Shown: positions 44,478 through 52,819 of the stretch, in pieces
How the letters are laid out: each line of letters starts with the position of its first letter
How positions within the stretch are numbered: position 1 is the first letter of the stretch
Assembly (NCBI RefSeq): GCF_937927635.1
Contig: NZ_CALBRW010000016.1
Span: 1-64,000 of the forward strand
Direction: 5' to 3'
From: an uncultured Microbacterium sp.
Lineage (GTDB): Bacteria > Actinomycetota > Actinomycetes > Actinomycetales > Microbacteriaceae
Length of the DNA stretch: 64,000 bases
Notes under the pieces: generated by a model
Database searches by the model: none
What the model was told of the DNA's origin: nothing
What the model saw: only the letters and a program-made list of their open reading frames with translations
Translations under genes and position numbers: made by a program

Positions 44478-45940
44478 GAGGTCTGCGACTTCTCGACCCA
44501 ATCGAGATACTCGGGGGTCACGGTTCCGGTGATGTAGCGCCCGTCGAAGCAGCTCATGTCGAGGTCTGTCAGCTCGGAGCCCTCGATGATCGCGGCCTTC
44601 AGGTCCTCGACCTCCTGGTACACGATCCTGTCGCAGCCGAGCACCTCGGCGATCTCGGGGATCGTGCGGCCGTGCGCGACCAGCTCGTGCTTCGACGGCA
44701 TGTTGATGCCGTACACGTGCGCGTAGCGCACCGGCGGCGCGGCCGAGGCGAAGATCACCGACTTCGCACCGGCATCCCGGGCCATCTGGATGATCTGCGT
44801 GCTGGTGGTGCCCCGCACGATGGAGTCATCGATGAGCAGCACGTTCTTGCCCTGGAACTCCGCCGACATGGCGTTGAGCTTCTGGCGCACGCTCTTCTTG
44901 CGCACAGCCTGCCCGGGCATGATGAACGTGCGGCCCACGTAGCGGTTCTTGTAGAAGCCCTCGCGGTACTCCTTGCCGAGCTTGCGGGCGACCTCCATGG
45001 CCGAGGGGCGCGAGGAGTCGGGGATGGGCATGACCACATCGATCTCGTCCAGCGGCACGTGCTTGGCGATGGTGTCGGCCAGTCGCTCGCCCATCCGCAG
45101 CCGCGACTCGTACACCGAGACGCCGTTCATGACGGAGTCGGGACGGGCGAGGTAGACGTACTCGAACGCGCACGGCGTCAGCTGCGTGTGCTCGGCGCAC
45201 TGCTGCGTGAACAGTTCGCCGTCGTTGGTGATGAACACGGCCTCACCGGGCTCGACCTCGCGCACGACCTCGTAGTCGGCGTTCTCCAGCACCAGGGACT
45301 CGCTGGTCACCACCCACTCGTCGGCCTTCCCCGGCTCGGTCGCGGCCCGACGTCCGAGGATGAGGGGGCGGATGCCGAACGGGTCGCGGAACGCGAGCAT
45401 CCCGTACCCGGCGATGATGGCGATCACCGCGTACGCACCCTCGATGCGCTTGTGCGTGCGGGCGACGGCCTCGAAGATGCGCTCGGGGTCGAGGTCGACC
45501 GCCGAGGTGGTGCTCTGCAGCTCGCCGGCCAGCACGTTCAGCAGCAGCTCGGTGTCGCTGGACGAGTTCAGGTGACGACGGTCGCGCTGCGCCATGTCGG
45601 CGGTCAGCTCACGCGTGTTGGTGAGGTTGCCGTTGTGGATGAGCACGATGCCATAGGGCGCGTTCACGTAGAACGGCTGCATCTCCTCCTCGTTCGAGGC
45701 GGTGCCCTTCGTGGCGTAGCGCACGTGCCCCAGACCGATGTTGCCGAGCAGCGAGCGCATGTCGCGGGTGCGGAACGCCTCGCGCACCATGCCCTCGGCC
45801 TTGGCCATGTGCATCACGCCGCTGGGCTCGGCCGTGGCGATGCCCGTGGCATCCTGCCCTCGATGCTGCAGCAGCAGCAGCGCGTCGTAGATGTCCTGGT
45901 TGACCGGGCCGTTCCCGACCATTCCGACGATGCCGCACAT
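44474..45940 (-). CDS. purF: Amidophosphoribosyltransferase
   Basis: 488 residues. The N-terminal Cys2 (MCGIVGMVGN) is the glutaminase nucleophile. Class II amidotransferase segments GLGHVRYATKGTA and VLIHNGNLTNTREL follow, then the phosphoribosyltransferase PRPP loop NVLLIDDSIVRGTTSTQIIQMARDAG. First step of purine synthesis. It lies downstream of purM (6-base gap) and upstream of the coupled MFS gene. Cysteines typical of the 4Fe-4S forms cannot be assigned with certainty. Confidence 0.96.
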   Translation of the reverse strand: MCGIVGMVGNGPVNQDIYDALLLLQHRGQDATGIATAEPSGVMHMAKAEGMVREAFRTRDMRSLLGNIGLGHVRYATKGTASNEEEMQPFYVNAPYGIVLIHNGNLTNTRELTADMAQRDRRHLNSSSDTELLLNVLAGELQSTTSAVDLDPERIFEAVARTHKRIEGAYAVIAIIAGYGMLAFRDPFGIRPLILGRRAATEPGKADEWVVTSESLVLENADYEVVREVEPGEAVFITNDGELFTQQCAEHTQLTPCAFEYVYLARPDSVMNGVSVYESRLRMGERLADTIAKHVPLDEIDVVMPIPDSSRPSAMEVARKLGKEYREGFYKNRYVGRTFIMPGQAVRKKSVRQKLNAMSAEFQGKNVLLIDDSIVRGTTSTQIIQMARDAGAKSVIFASAAPPVRYAHVYGINMPSKHELVAHGRTIPEIAEVLGCDRIVYQEVEDLKAAIIEGSELTDLDMSCFDGRYITGTVTPEYLDWVEKSQTS

Positions 45941-45946
45941 GGGGTG

Positions 45947-47062
45947 TTACTTCGTTCCGCTCTGATAGGCGCCGACCAGGCGCACGGCTCCACCATCGAC
46001 GCCCTTGGCGCCCTCTTCGAACTCTCCGGCCGGCCGCGCACCGGTGTGCACGGTGCCGACCTGCCAGGCAGGGATTCCCTGTGCCTGGATGGCCGCGATC
46101 GCGGCATCCTTCTTCTCCTCCGCCACGACGGCGAGGAATCCGATACCCAGATTCCAGGTGCCCTCGGTGTCGACGATCGGGGTGCCCGCGATGTCGGCCA
46201 GCACCTGGAACACCGGGCTGGGCGTCCAGGTGGAGCGATCCACCTCGGCCCAGCTGCCCTGCGGCAGCACGCGGGCCAGGTTGGCGGCGATGCCGCCGCC
46301 GGTCACATGACTGAGGGAGTGCACCCCGTGCGGCACCTGCTCGAGCAGCGTCAGCAGCGGCGTCGTGTACAGGCGGGTGGGCTCCAGCAGGGCCTCACCC
46401 CAGGTGGTGCCGAGGTCGGCGGCGTTGTCGCCGTAGCCGATCCCCGCGTTCGCGACGATGTGGCGCACCAGCGAATAGCCGTTGGAGTGCAGGCCGCTGG
46501 AGGCCAGCGCGATCACCGCGTCGCCGTCCTGCACGCGATCCGCTCCGAGCACAGCATCCGCCTCGACCACGCCGGTCGCGGCGCCCGCCACGTCGTAGTC
46601 GCGAGGGCCCAGCAGGCCCGGATGCTCGGCGGTCTCGCCGCCGACCAGCGCCGTGCCGGTGGCCGAGCACGCCTCGGCGATGCCGCGGACGATATCGGCG
46701 ATGCGCTCGGGCACGACCTTGCCGCACGCGATGTAGTCGGTCATGAACAGCGGCTTCGCCCCGACCACGACGATGTCGTCGACGACCATGCCGACCAGGT
46801 CCTGCCCGATGGTGTCGTGCTTGTCGATGGCCTGCGCGATGGCGACCTTCGTACCCACGCCGTCGGTGCTGGATGCCAGCAGCGGACGTGTGTAGCCGAG
46901 CAGTGCGCTGGCATCGAACATGCCGGCGAAACCGCCCACTCCGCCGAGCACCTCGGGCCCGTGCGTCGCACGAACGGAGGTCTTCATGAGTTCGACGGCG
47001 AGGTCACCGGCGGCGGTGTCGACACCGGCCTGAGCATAGGGATTGGTGGGGGAGGCTGCCAC
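45947..47062 (-). CDS. purM: Phosphoribosylformylglycinamidine cyclo-ligase
   Basis: 371 residues. AIR synthetase: YAQAGVDTAAGDLAVELMK, LLASSTDGVGTKVAIAQ (nucleotide loop), VGMVVDDIVVVGAKPLFMTDYIA, GTALVGGETAEHPGLL and LSHVTGGGIAANLARVLPQG. Converts FGAM to AIR using ATP. GTG start with TAGGCT six bases upstream (complement of 47069-47074), a leaderless promoter shared with purF and the MFS gene. Confidence 0.96.
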   Translation of the reverse strand: MAASPTNPYAQAGVDTAAGDLAVELMKTSVRATHGPEVLGGVGGFAGMFDASALLGYTRPLLASSTDGVGTKVAIAQAIDKHDTIGQDLVGMVVDDIVVVGAKPLFMTDYIACGKVVPERIADIVRGIAEACSATGTALVGGETAEHPGLLGPRDYDVAGAATGVVEADAVLGADRVQDGDAVIALASSGLHSNGYSLVRHIVANAGIGYGDNAADLGTTWGEALLEPTRLYTTPLLTLLEQVPHGVHSLSHVTGGGIAANLARVLPQGSWAEVDRSTWTPSPVFQVLADIAGTPIVDTEGTWNLGIGFLAVVAEEKKDAAIAAIQAQGIPAWQVGTVHTGARPAGEFEEGAKGVDGGAVRLVGAYQSGTK

Positions 47063-47155
47063 GCGTACAGCCTACCGGCCAGAGGGGTTCGCCGAGGTCG
47101 GTGCGACGGGGTCCGGATGCCGGGGAGACGGATGCTGGGGAGATGGATCTGCTAG

Positions 47156-47304
47156 AGTGAGTGATTGCGCATCACGACGCCGCTTCTCACCCGGCGCAGC
47201 GCACACCCGGCCAGGGTCCCCTCCAGGCTGGATCGCACCGATGCGATCCCCTCCCCGGCATTGCCGAGGCGGCAGCGTGCCGCCCGCACACGAATCACAG
47301 AATC
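47156..47304 (+). promoter_or_regulatory. Long structured leader before a small conserved gene
   Basis: TAGAGT at 47153-47158 looks like a -10 box, leaving a leader of about 140 bases before the ATG at 47305. It has at least two stems: GATCGC/GCGATC (47230-47247) and GGCGGC/GCCGCC (about 47270-47286). Most neighbouring genes have no leader, so this one stands out. Confidence 0.45.
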
Positions 47305-47604
47305 ATGAGCAGTACCGACATCTCCGCGCGCATCGACGCGCCTTCTCTCCCGACCGATTCCCCTGCCCCCGACCTGTCCTGGCGCCAGGCCGACCGCGAC
47401 GTGTTCGTCGCCACCAACGACGGCGAGTTCGCCGGCTTCGTGACCGTGGACCACGGCACGCATGTCACGCACGACAACCACAGCCGTCGCATCGGCAGCT
47501 ACCCGACCCTCGCCGCTGCGCGCCAGGCGCTGGTGGACGCCACGCGCCCGCCGTCCCGCCGCCGCGAGCGGCTGCGCCGCCGCATCCTCGCGCGCAGGCG
47601 CTGA
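47305..47604 (+). CDS. Small conserved protein of unknown function
   Basis: 99 residues, no membrane segment. The central DLSWRQADRDVFVATNDGEFAGFVTVDHGTHVTHDNHSRRIGSYPTLAAARQAL reads as a compact alpha/beta fold (repeated FxGFV and a His-rich turn), and the end is arginine-rich (RRRERLRRRILARRR), probably binding RNA or DNA. No domain name can be given. ATG 47305 lacks a strong ribosome site. It is preceded by a long structured leader. Confidence 0.6.
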   Translation: MSSTDISARIDAPSLPTDSPAPDLSWRQADRDVFVATNDGEFAGFVTVDHGTHVTHDNHSRRIGSYPTLAAARQALVDATRPPSRRRERLRRRILARRR

Positions 47605-47610
47605 GGGCCC

Positions 47611-47815
47611 GCGACACTCCCGAGCACCTCACCGCCTCCCTGCGCGGGTCGCCCCACATCCTCTTTTCGCGGGTCGCATATTGCTGCCTGCCTCGTATCG
47701 AGCCAGCAATACGGGACCCGCGACACTCCCGAGCACCTCACCGCCTCCCTGCGCGGGTCGCGGATTGCTGTCTCATGGGCGTTGAGTCAGCAATTCAGGA
47801 CCCGCGAAGGGAAGG
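47611..47815. repeat. Duplicated palindromic element (GACCCGCGA family)
   Basis: A 42-base block (start CCCGCGACACTCCCGAGC) is repeated exactly at about 47612 and 47720. Each copy is followed by a stem with complementary tips (TATTGCTG/CAGCAATA, then ATTGCTG/TCAGCAAT) and CGCGGGTCGC/GACCCGCGA arms. So the unit is a tandem duplication of a palindromic element between two rightward genes. Confidence 0.85.
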
Positions 47816-47891
47816 AAGAGCGGACCTGCGAAGAACAGTGCGACGCCCCGGAACCCGCGCGCGCCGCGAGCAACCCCCATACGATGGGGCC

Positions 47892-48491
47892 ATGAGCGAC
47901 AAGCCGCAGTGGCTGATCCGCGAGGACGCCGGCACCTCGGTGCTGGTGGCGCTCGCGCTGCGGCAGCTGCTCGGCATCCGCACTCCCGAGGACCTGCCCG
48001 CGCTGCGCGGGCTCGAGGTGCGCAGGCCCGACGCGGCCGACGTCGACGAAGCCCTCGAGGCGCAGTGGCGCGAGTACTGGGACATGACCGTCGAGCCGCG
48101 CGCGCACCGCTCGGACGTGCCTCTGGACCTGGTGGACGGCTTCGACACGCTCGTCGCGCTGCCCACCACCGGTGCGGAGGACCTGCGCGACGCGATCGTG
48201 CCGCACGCGGCATCCGCTCTTCGCTATGCGCAGGACGCGCACAACCGCTACGTGGATTCCGTCAGCTCCTCGGGCGGCGCGTACCGCGCCTACGCGAGCG
48301 CCATCGCCGAGTTCGAGCGCGAGGTCGGGCGGCGCGCGCACTCCTTCGACCTCAGCGTGCAGGTGCTGCCGTTCAGCCAACGCGGAATATGGTGGATCGG
48401 CTCGCTGAGCGTGGCCGTCACCGATGGCCTGCGCCGCGACGTGGTCGCGTTCGATGCGGCCATGCGGCCCGTCATCGCCGAGCTCGCCTGA
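47892..48491 (+). CDS. Conserved protein of unknown function
   Basis: 199 residues, mostly helical, no signal peptide or membrane segment. Distinct segments are PQWLIREDAGTSVLVALALRQLLGI, DGFDTLVALPTTGAEDLRDAIVPHAASALRYAQDAHNRYV and the beta-like VQVLPFSQRGIWWIGSLSVAV. I do not recognise the family. TACGAT (47880-47885) six bases before the ATG indicates a leaderless message. It may be co-transcribed with the YceI gene 12 bases downstream. Confidence 0.7.
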   Translation: MSDKPQWLIREDAGTSVLVALALRQLLGIRTPEDLPALRGLEVRRPDAADVDEALEAQWREYWDMTVEPRAHRSDVPLDLVDGFDTLVALPTTGAEDLRDAIVPHAASALRYAQDAHNRYVDSVSSSGGAYRAYASAIAEFEREVGRRAHSFDLSVQVLPFSQRGIWWIGSLSVAVTDGLRRDVVAFDAAMRPVIAELA

Positions 48492-48503
48492 CCCCTCACC
48501 TTC

Positions 48504-49196
48504 ATGAAGAAGCGCACCCTCATCACCCTCGTCATCGCCGGCACGATCGTCGTCGCGATCGGCGCGGCCGCCTTCGCCGGTCCGTACATCTACCGCGACT
48601 ACCTCGTCGCTCCGGCGGCTGCGGAGCCCACCCTGTCGGCATCCGCTTCCACCGCCGGACCGGTGTCGAGCGACGAGCTTCAGGGCGACTGGACGGTCGG
48701 CGACGGCTCGTACGCCGGCTACCGGGTGGACGAGGTGCTCAACGACATCGACACGACCGTCACCGGGCGCACGGACGAGGTGACGGGCTCGTTGACCGTA
48801 GCGGACGCCACGCTGACCGCGGCGCGGATCGAGGTGGACGTGGCCTCGATCGCGACCGATTCCGGCAGCCGCGACTCGTACTTCCGCGGCACCGCGATGC
48901 GCACCGGGAAGTTCCCCACGGCGACGTTCGTGCTGACGAGCCCCGTGAAGGCATCCGCGATGCCGGTGACCGGTCAGCCGCAGAAGGTCTCAGCCGCCGG
49001 AGATCTCACGCTCGCCGGAGTCACCCGCAGCGTCAGCGTGGAGCTGGATGCCGTGTTCGACGGCGAGCGCGGTCAGGTGGTGGGCCGCATCCCGATCACG
49101 TTCGCCGACTTCGCGGTGGAGGCGCCCGACCTGGGATTCGTGAAGGTCGAGGATGACGGCTTCGTGGAGTTCTCGCTGACGCTCGAGAAGAGCTGA
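48504..49196 (+). CDS. YceI-family lipocalin-like protein
   Basis: 230 residues. One N-terminal membrane anchor (LITLVIAGTIVVAIGAAAFAG), a linker, then the YceI barrel: GDWTVGDGSYAGYRVDEVL, DSRDSYFRGTAMRTGKFPTATF, AGDLTLAGVTRSVSVELDA. YceI barrels bind isoprenoid or other lipid ligands outside the membrane. Close downstream of the preceding gene. Confidence 0.92.
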   Translation: MKKRTLITLVIAGTIVVAIGAAAFAGPYIYRDYLVAPAAAEPTLSASASTAGPVSSDELQGDWTVGDGSYAGYRVDEVLNDIDTTVTGRTDEVTGSLTVADATLTAARIEVDVASIATDSGSRDSYFRGTAMRTGKFPTATFVLTSPVKASAMPVTGQPQKVSAAGDLTLAGVTRSVSVELDAVFDGERGQVVGRIPITFADFAVEAPDLGFVKVEDDGFVEFSLTLEKS

Positions 49197-49203
49197 CGCG
49201 GGA

Positions 49204-49521
49204 TCAGTCCTCGTCCTCCTGGACGCGCTCGTGCTCCACGCGCACGATGCGGGTGTGCTTGCGCGCCGCCCGCTCGAGGATCAGCGCGACCACGCCGCCC
49301 AGCGCGATGCAGATCGGCACCGTCCACAGCAGCGCGAAGCCGAAGACCTGCCCGGGAGGGTAGACGACCCCGACGACCTCGGACTTCTCGTAGCTGCCGA
49401 CCGCGGTGAGGATGCCGGCGATGACGACGCCCAGTACGGCGCCGAGCCCGAGGAACACGCCGAAGCGCGGGACCGGGCGGATCCGGGCCTCGATCGTCTG
49501 GTGCTGTGCATCGCGGGACAT
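49204..49521 (-). CDS. Small two-helix membrane protein
   Basis: 105 residues: FGVFLGLGAVLGVVIAGILTAV and FALLWTVPICIALGGVVALIL with a basic and acidic tail (RKHTRIVRVEHERVQEDED). Function unknown. GACAAT (complement of 49528-49533) six bases before ATG 49521 again gives a leaderless start. Convergent with the YceI gene (7 bases between stops). Confidence 0.75.
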   Translation of the reverse strand: MSRDAQHQTIEARIRPVPRFGVFLGLGAVLGVVIAGILTAVGSYEKSEVVGVVYPPGQVFGFALLWTVPICIALGGVVALILERAARKHTRIVRVEHERVQEDED

Positions 49522-49568
49522 GCCCCCATTGTCCCACGCCCACCTGTGCTGCGCCCCACCCCCACCCC

Positions 49569-49657
49569 TTCTGTCGTCGAGAGCACGGGACCTCGCCGAG
49601 GGCACGAGCCGTTCGCGCGAAGAAGCCGTGCACTCGGCGAGATGTCGTGCAGTCGGC
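49569..49657 (+). repeat. Intergenic hairpin element family A, copy 2
   Basis: Starts CTTCTGTCGTCGAGAGCACG; arms CCTCGCCGAG/CTCGGCGAG and CACGG/CCGTG, loop TTCGCGCGAA. Parallel to 14620-14710 read on the other strand. It lies past the stop of the leftward SCP gene (49674) and before the leftward small membrane gene. Confidence 0.8.
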
Positions 49658-49673
49658 GGCCTGCGGGCCGGGC

Positions 49674-50030
49674 TCAGGGGTGCAGGGGGAGGAGCGGGGA
49701 GAGGTCGGCTCGGGTGCCGGATGCCGACACGCGGCCGGCTGCGACGGCATCCGCCCAGCTCTCCGTGCCGGTCGCCAGGGCGATCCAGGTCGCGGCGTTC
49801 ATCTCGACGACGTTGGGCGGGGTTCCGCGGGTGTGACGAGGCCCCTGAACGACCTGCACCGCGCCGAAGGGCGGCACGCGCACCTCGACGCTGTTGCCCG
49901 GGGCCTTCTCGTCGAGCAGCTGCAGCAGGTATCTGACAGCCGTCGCCGTCGCCGCGCGCGGCGCATCCCCGGCCGCGACCACGGCCAGCGCAGCGCGTCC
50001 GTCACCGGTCTCGATCTTCGGCGTGGGCAC
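49674..50030 (-). CDS. Sterol-carrier-like (SCP-type) protein
   Basis: 118 residues. Fits the bacterial SCP family (PF17844), often beside purF/purM in actinobacteria: DAPRAATATAVRYLLQLLDEKAPGNSVEVRVPPFGAVQVVQGPRHTRGTPPNVVEMNAATWIALATG. It is thought to bind a lipid; role unknown. GTG start with TAGCCT (complement of 50037-50042) six bases upstream. The purine-cluster context matches other genomes. Confidence 0.85.
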   Translation of the reverse strand: MPTPKIETGDGRAALAVVAAGDAPRAATATAVRYLLQLLDEKAPGNSVEVRVPPFGAVQVVQGPRHTRGTPPNVVEMNAATWIALATGTESWADAVAAGRVSASGTRADLSPLLPLHP

Positions 50031-50049
50031 CGCTCCAGGCTACGCCGGT

Positions 50050-50129
50050 CACAACTCCGGAGAATCGTGGGGCAAGGGGCCGGAGACAGCGATTCTCGGG
50101 CCTGTGGTGCCCAGATCTCCGGAGTTGTG
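50050..50129. repeat. Intergenic hairpin family B, copy 2
   Basis: Outer arms CACAACTCCGGAGA (50050-50063) and the exact complement (50116-50129), as at 24742/24821, but with a different interior containing GAGAATCG (50060-50067) and CGATTCTC (50090-50097). It lies in the divergent gap between the SCP and Nudix genes. Confidence 0.85.
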
Positions 50130-50169
50130 AACGCCGCGGCCCGCGCACCCGGGCATAGGGTCGGTTGAG

Positions 50170-50856
50170 ATGACGGATTCAGCCGAGACCAGCACCCTGC
50201 ACGGGGCGCGTGCGGAGCTGCTCGCGGCCGCGGCACGCGGCGATGAGTGGACGCCGCGGTTCCCGCAGAGCGGGAGCGTGCAGCATCCGGCATCCGTGCT
50301 CATCCTGTTCGGACGGCTGGACAGCATCCCCGCTCGCACCGACGACCAGACCGTCGCCGCCGACCTCGACGTGCTGCTGCAACGACGCGCGGCCACGCTG
50401 TCGTCGCACCCGGGGCAGGTGTCCTTCCCCGGCGGAGGCCGGGAACCGGCGGATACCGACGTCGTCGCCACCGCGCTGCGCGAGGCCCAGGAGGAGACCG
50501 GGCTCGACCCCGCAGGCGTGGAGGTGCTGGCTTCGCTCCCCGAGATCCCGCTGGCGGTCAGCAGCTTCCTGGTGACCCCGGTGCTGGGCTGGTGGCGCAC
50601 GCCGTCGCGCGTGGCGGCCGTCGATCATGCCGAGACGGTCGAGGTGTTCCGGATGCCCGTGGCCAGACTGCTCGACCCCGCGAACCGGTACACGTCTGTG
50701 CTGCACCGTGACGGCTTCACCTACAAGGCTCCGGCGTTCGAGGTGGACGGCACGGTCGTGTGGGGGTTCACCGCCGGCATCCTCAACGCCCTGTTCGACG
50801 CGACCGGCTGGGCGCTGCCCTGGGATCCGGCCGTCGAGCGTCCCGTCACCGTCTGA
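50170..50856 (+). CDS. Nudix hydrolase, CoA pyrophosphatase-like (NudL type)
   Basis: 228 residues. Nudix box GGGREPADTDVVATALREAQEETGLD and, just before it, LLQRRAATLSSHPGQVSFPGG, the extra motif of the UPF0035/CoA-diphosphatase branch (LLTxRxxxLxxHxGQVxFPGG). It would cleave CoA or a related dinucleotide. TAGGGT at 50156-50161 precedes ATG by eight bases. Directly upstream of purD, 40 bases away. Confidence 0.9.
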   Translation: MTDSAETSTLHGARAELLAAAARGDEWTPRFPQSGSVQHPASVLILFGRLDSIPARTDDQTVAADLDVLLQRRAATLSSHPGQVSFPGGGREPADTDVVATALREAQEETGLDPAGVEVLASLPEIPLAVSSFLVTPVLGWWRTPSRVAAVDHAETVEVFRMPVARLLDPANRYTSVLHRDGFTYKAPAFEVDGTVVWGFTAGILNALFDATGWALPWDPAVERPVTV

Positions 50857-50896
50857 ACCGGTAACCGTGACCGGCACCGCCGGTAGGCTTGCGGGC

Positions 50897-52174
50897 ATGA
50901 AGATCCTGGTCCTCGGCTCCGGTGCGCGCGAGCACGCGATCATCCTCTCTCTGCGCTCGGAGGACGCCGAGCACGAGATCTTCGCGGCACCCGGCAACGC
51001 CGGGATCGCGCAGGATGCGACCATCGTCGAGCTCGACATGCTCGACGGCGCAGCCGTGGCCTCCTTCGCCAACGAGCGCGGCGTGGACCTGGTCGTCATC
51101 GGACCCGAGGCCCCGCTGGTCGCGGGCGTCGCCGACGTGCTGCGCGACCGCGGCATCCCCGTATTCGGGCCCGGCAAGGCGGCCGCCCGACTGGAGGGCT
51201 CGAAGGCGTTCGCGAAGCGGATCATGGATGCCGCATCCGTGCCCACCGGGCGCGCGGTGCGCGCGGCATCCGTCGCCGAGGTCGAGGCCGCATTCGACGA
51301 CTTCGGCGCACCCCACGTGGTCAAGGCCGACGGCCTGGCCGCTGGAAAGGGCGTGATCGTCACGACTGACCGGTCCGAGGCCCTCGCGCACGCCGAGCAC
51401 TACCTGGCGGCGGGCGCCGTGCTGGTGGAGGAGTTCCTCACCGGCCCCGAGGTCTCGCTGTTCTTCCTCAGCGACGGCGACACCGTGCGCGCCCTCGCCC
51501 CCGCGCAGGACTTCAAGCGCGCGCTGGACGGCGACGGCGGCCCCAACACCGGCGGCATGGGCGCGTACTCGCCGCTGCCGTGGCTGACCGAGCAGTTCGG
51601 CAGCATCGACGCGTTCGTCACCGAGGTGACCGACACTGTCGCGATGCCCGTCATCCGGCAGCTGGATGCCGAGGGCACCCCCTTCATCGGCCTGCTGTAC
51701 GCCGGCCTGATCCTCACTCCCGCGGGCATCCGAGTGATCGAGTTCAACGCGCGCTTCGGCGACCCGGAGACCCAGGTCGTGCTGCCGCGGCTGAAGACTC
51801 CGCTCTCACGGCTGCTGCTGTCGGCGGCATCCGGACACCTCGAGGACGAGCCGGCGCCGGAGTTCTCCGACGACGTCGCGATCACCGTCGTGCTGGCCAG
51901 CGATGGCTACCCCGAGGCGCCGCAGACCGGCCGCATGATCGAGGGGCTCGCGGAGGCGGCATCCGTCGACGGCGTCCACCTCGTGCACGCCGCGACCGGT
52001 GCGCCCGACGCCCCCGGCGGATCGCTCATCGCAACCGGCGGACGGGTGCTGAACGTCGTCGCCACGGGTTCGGACTTCGCGGATGCCCGCAAGCGCGCCT
52101 ACGAGGCCATCGGCCGCATCTCGCTGGAGGGCGCCCACTTCCGCCACGACATCGCGGCGCGCGTCGCGCAGTAG
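50897..52174 (+). CDS. purD: Phosphoribosylamine-glycine ligase (GARS)
   Basis: 425 residues. ATP-grasp fold: MKILVLGSGAREHAI, VVIGPEAPLVAGVADVL, SKAFAKRIMDAASVPTG, VVKADGLAAGKGVIV, EEFLTGPEVSLFFLSDG, GPNTGGMGAYSP and VIEFNARFGDPETQ (metal ligands). Second step of purine synthesis. Leaderless pattern: TAGGCT (50884-50889) seven bases before ATG. Confidence 0.96.
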   Translation: MKILVLGSGAREHAIILSLRSEDAEHEIFAAPGNAGIAQDATIVELDMLDGAAVASFANERGVDLVVIGPEAPLVAGVADVLRDRGIPVFGPGKAAARLEGSKAFAKRIMDAASVPTGRAVRAASVAEVEAAFDDFGAPHVVKADGLAAGKGVIVTTDRSEALAHAEHYLAAGAVLVEEFLTGPEVSLFFLSDGDTVRALAPAQDFKRALDGDGGPNTGGMGAYSPLPWLTEQFGSIDAFVTEVTDTVAMPVIRQLDAEGTPFIGLLYAGLILTPAGIRVIEFNARFGDPETQVVLPRLKTPLSRLLLSAASGHLEDEPAPEFSDDVAITVVLASDGYPEAPQTGRMIEGLAEAASVDGVHLVHAATGAPDAPGGSLIATGGRVLNVVATGSDFADARKRAYEAIGRISLEGAHFRHDIAARVAQ

Positions 52175-52240
52175 TCGCTCGGGCCGCAGCCAGAACTTGG
52201 CGGTGAGTCCGCCTCGTTCGACGTGGATGATCTGCTGAAC
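52172..52240 (-). pseudogene. Remnant of a DUF4160-type gene
   Basis: Read on the minus strand, 52240-52172 gives QQIIHVERGGLTAKFWLRP and ER, which matches the core of DUF4160 proteins (PPHIHVERGxxTAKFWLxP). The frame has no start codon and runs into purD, so it is a fragment. DUF4160 genes lie in toxin-antitoxin-like DUF2442/DUF4160 pairs. Confidence 0.5.
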
Positions 52241-52266
52241 GGTGCAGGACGATCGGATGCCGTGGA

Positions 52267-52797
52267 TCAGAGCTCGATCCAGTACTGGCGCAGGCGCGCG
52301 TGCCCGGCATCCGACGCGTCCACCGTGTCGGCGAGCACGCCGCCTGAGCCCTCGATCGTGCGGTACGAGCCGGTGTTGTCGTCGTCGCAGGTGAGCATGA
52401 CCCGGTCGTAGCCCTGCGCGCGGGCGCGGTCGAGGACGAGGTCGAGCGCGGCTCTGGCGATGCCCTCACGACGGCGGGACGGACGCACCGAGTAGCCGAT
52501 GTGCCCGCCGAAGCTGCGCAGCCAGTCGTTCAGCTCCCGGCGGAACGCGATGAACCCGACCACTTCGCCACTGTCGGTGATCCAGAAGTAATCGCACGGC
52601 ACGTGGCCTTCGGGCAGCTCGGTGCCGGGGCGGCCGTACTTCTCGGCTTTCGCGACGAATTCCTCACACGCGGCACGACCGGGAACCACACCGAGCTCGA
52701 GACCCGCGCCGTCGATGTGCACGGCGCCGAATTCGGCGACGGTCGCAGCCCAGGAGTCGAAGAGGTCGAGCGACGGGGCGGCGAGAGCGATCGGCAT
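52267..52797 (-). CDS. GNAT-family acetyltransferase
   Basis: 176 residues. Core: DYFWITDSGEVVGFIAFRRELNDWLRSFGGHIGYSVRPSRRREGIARAALDLVLDRARAQGYDRVMLTCDDDNTGSYRTIEGSGG. RRREGIA is the acetyl-CoA pyrophosphate loop and TCDDDNTGSYRTIE the following strand-helix of a RimI/YjdJ-like enzyme. Substrate unknown. Confidence 0.9.
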   Translation of the reverse strand: MPIALAAPSLDLFDSWAATVAEFGAVHIDGAGLELGVVPGRAACEEFVAKAEKYGRPGTELPEGHVPCDYFWITDSGEVVGFIAFRRELNDWLRSFGGHIGYSVRPSRRREGIARAALDLVLDRARAQGYDRVMLTCDDDNTGSYRTIEGSGGVLADTVDASDAGHARLRQYWIEL

Positions 52798-52819
52798 CCG
52801 TCCATCTCATCACATGTGC

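Noticed and set aside
44333..47155. A 940-codon plus-strand open frame opposite purF and purM
   Set aside because: Antisense to two certain purine genes; low-complexity shadow.
52026..52469. A 147-codon minus-strand frame over the purD end
   Set aside because: Arginine/threonine-rich shadow across purD and the acetyltransferase gene; the short DUF4160 remnant lies in another frame.
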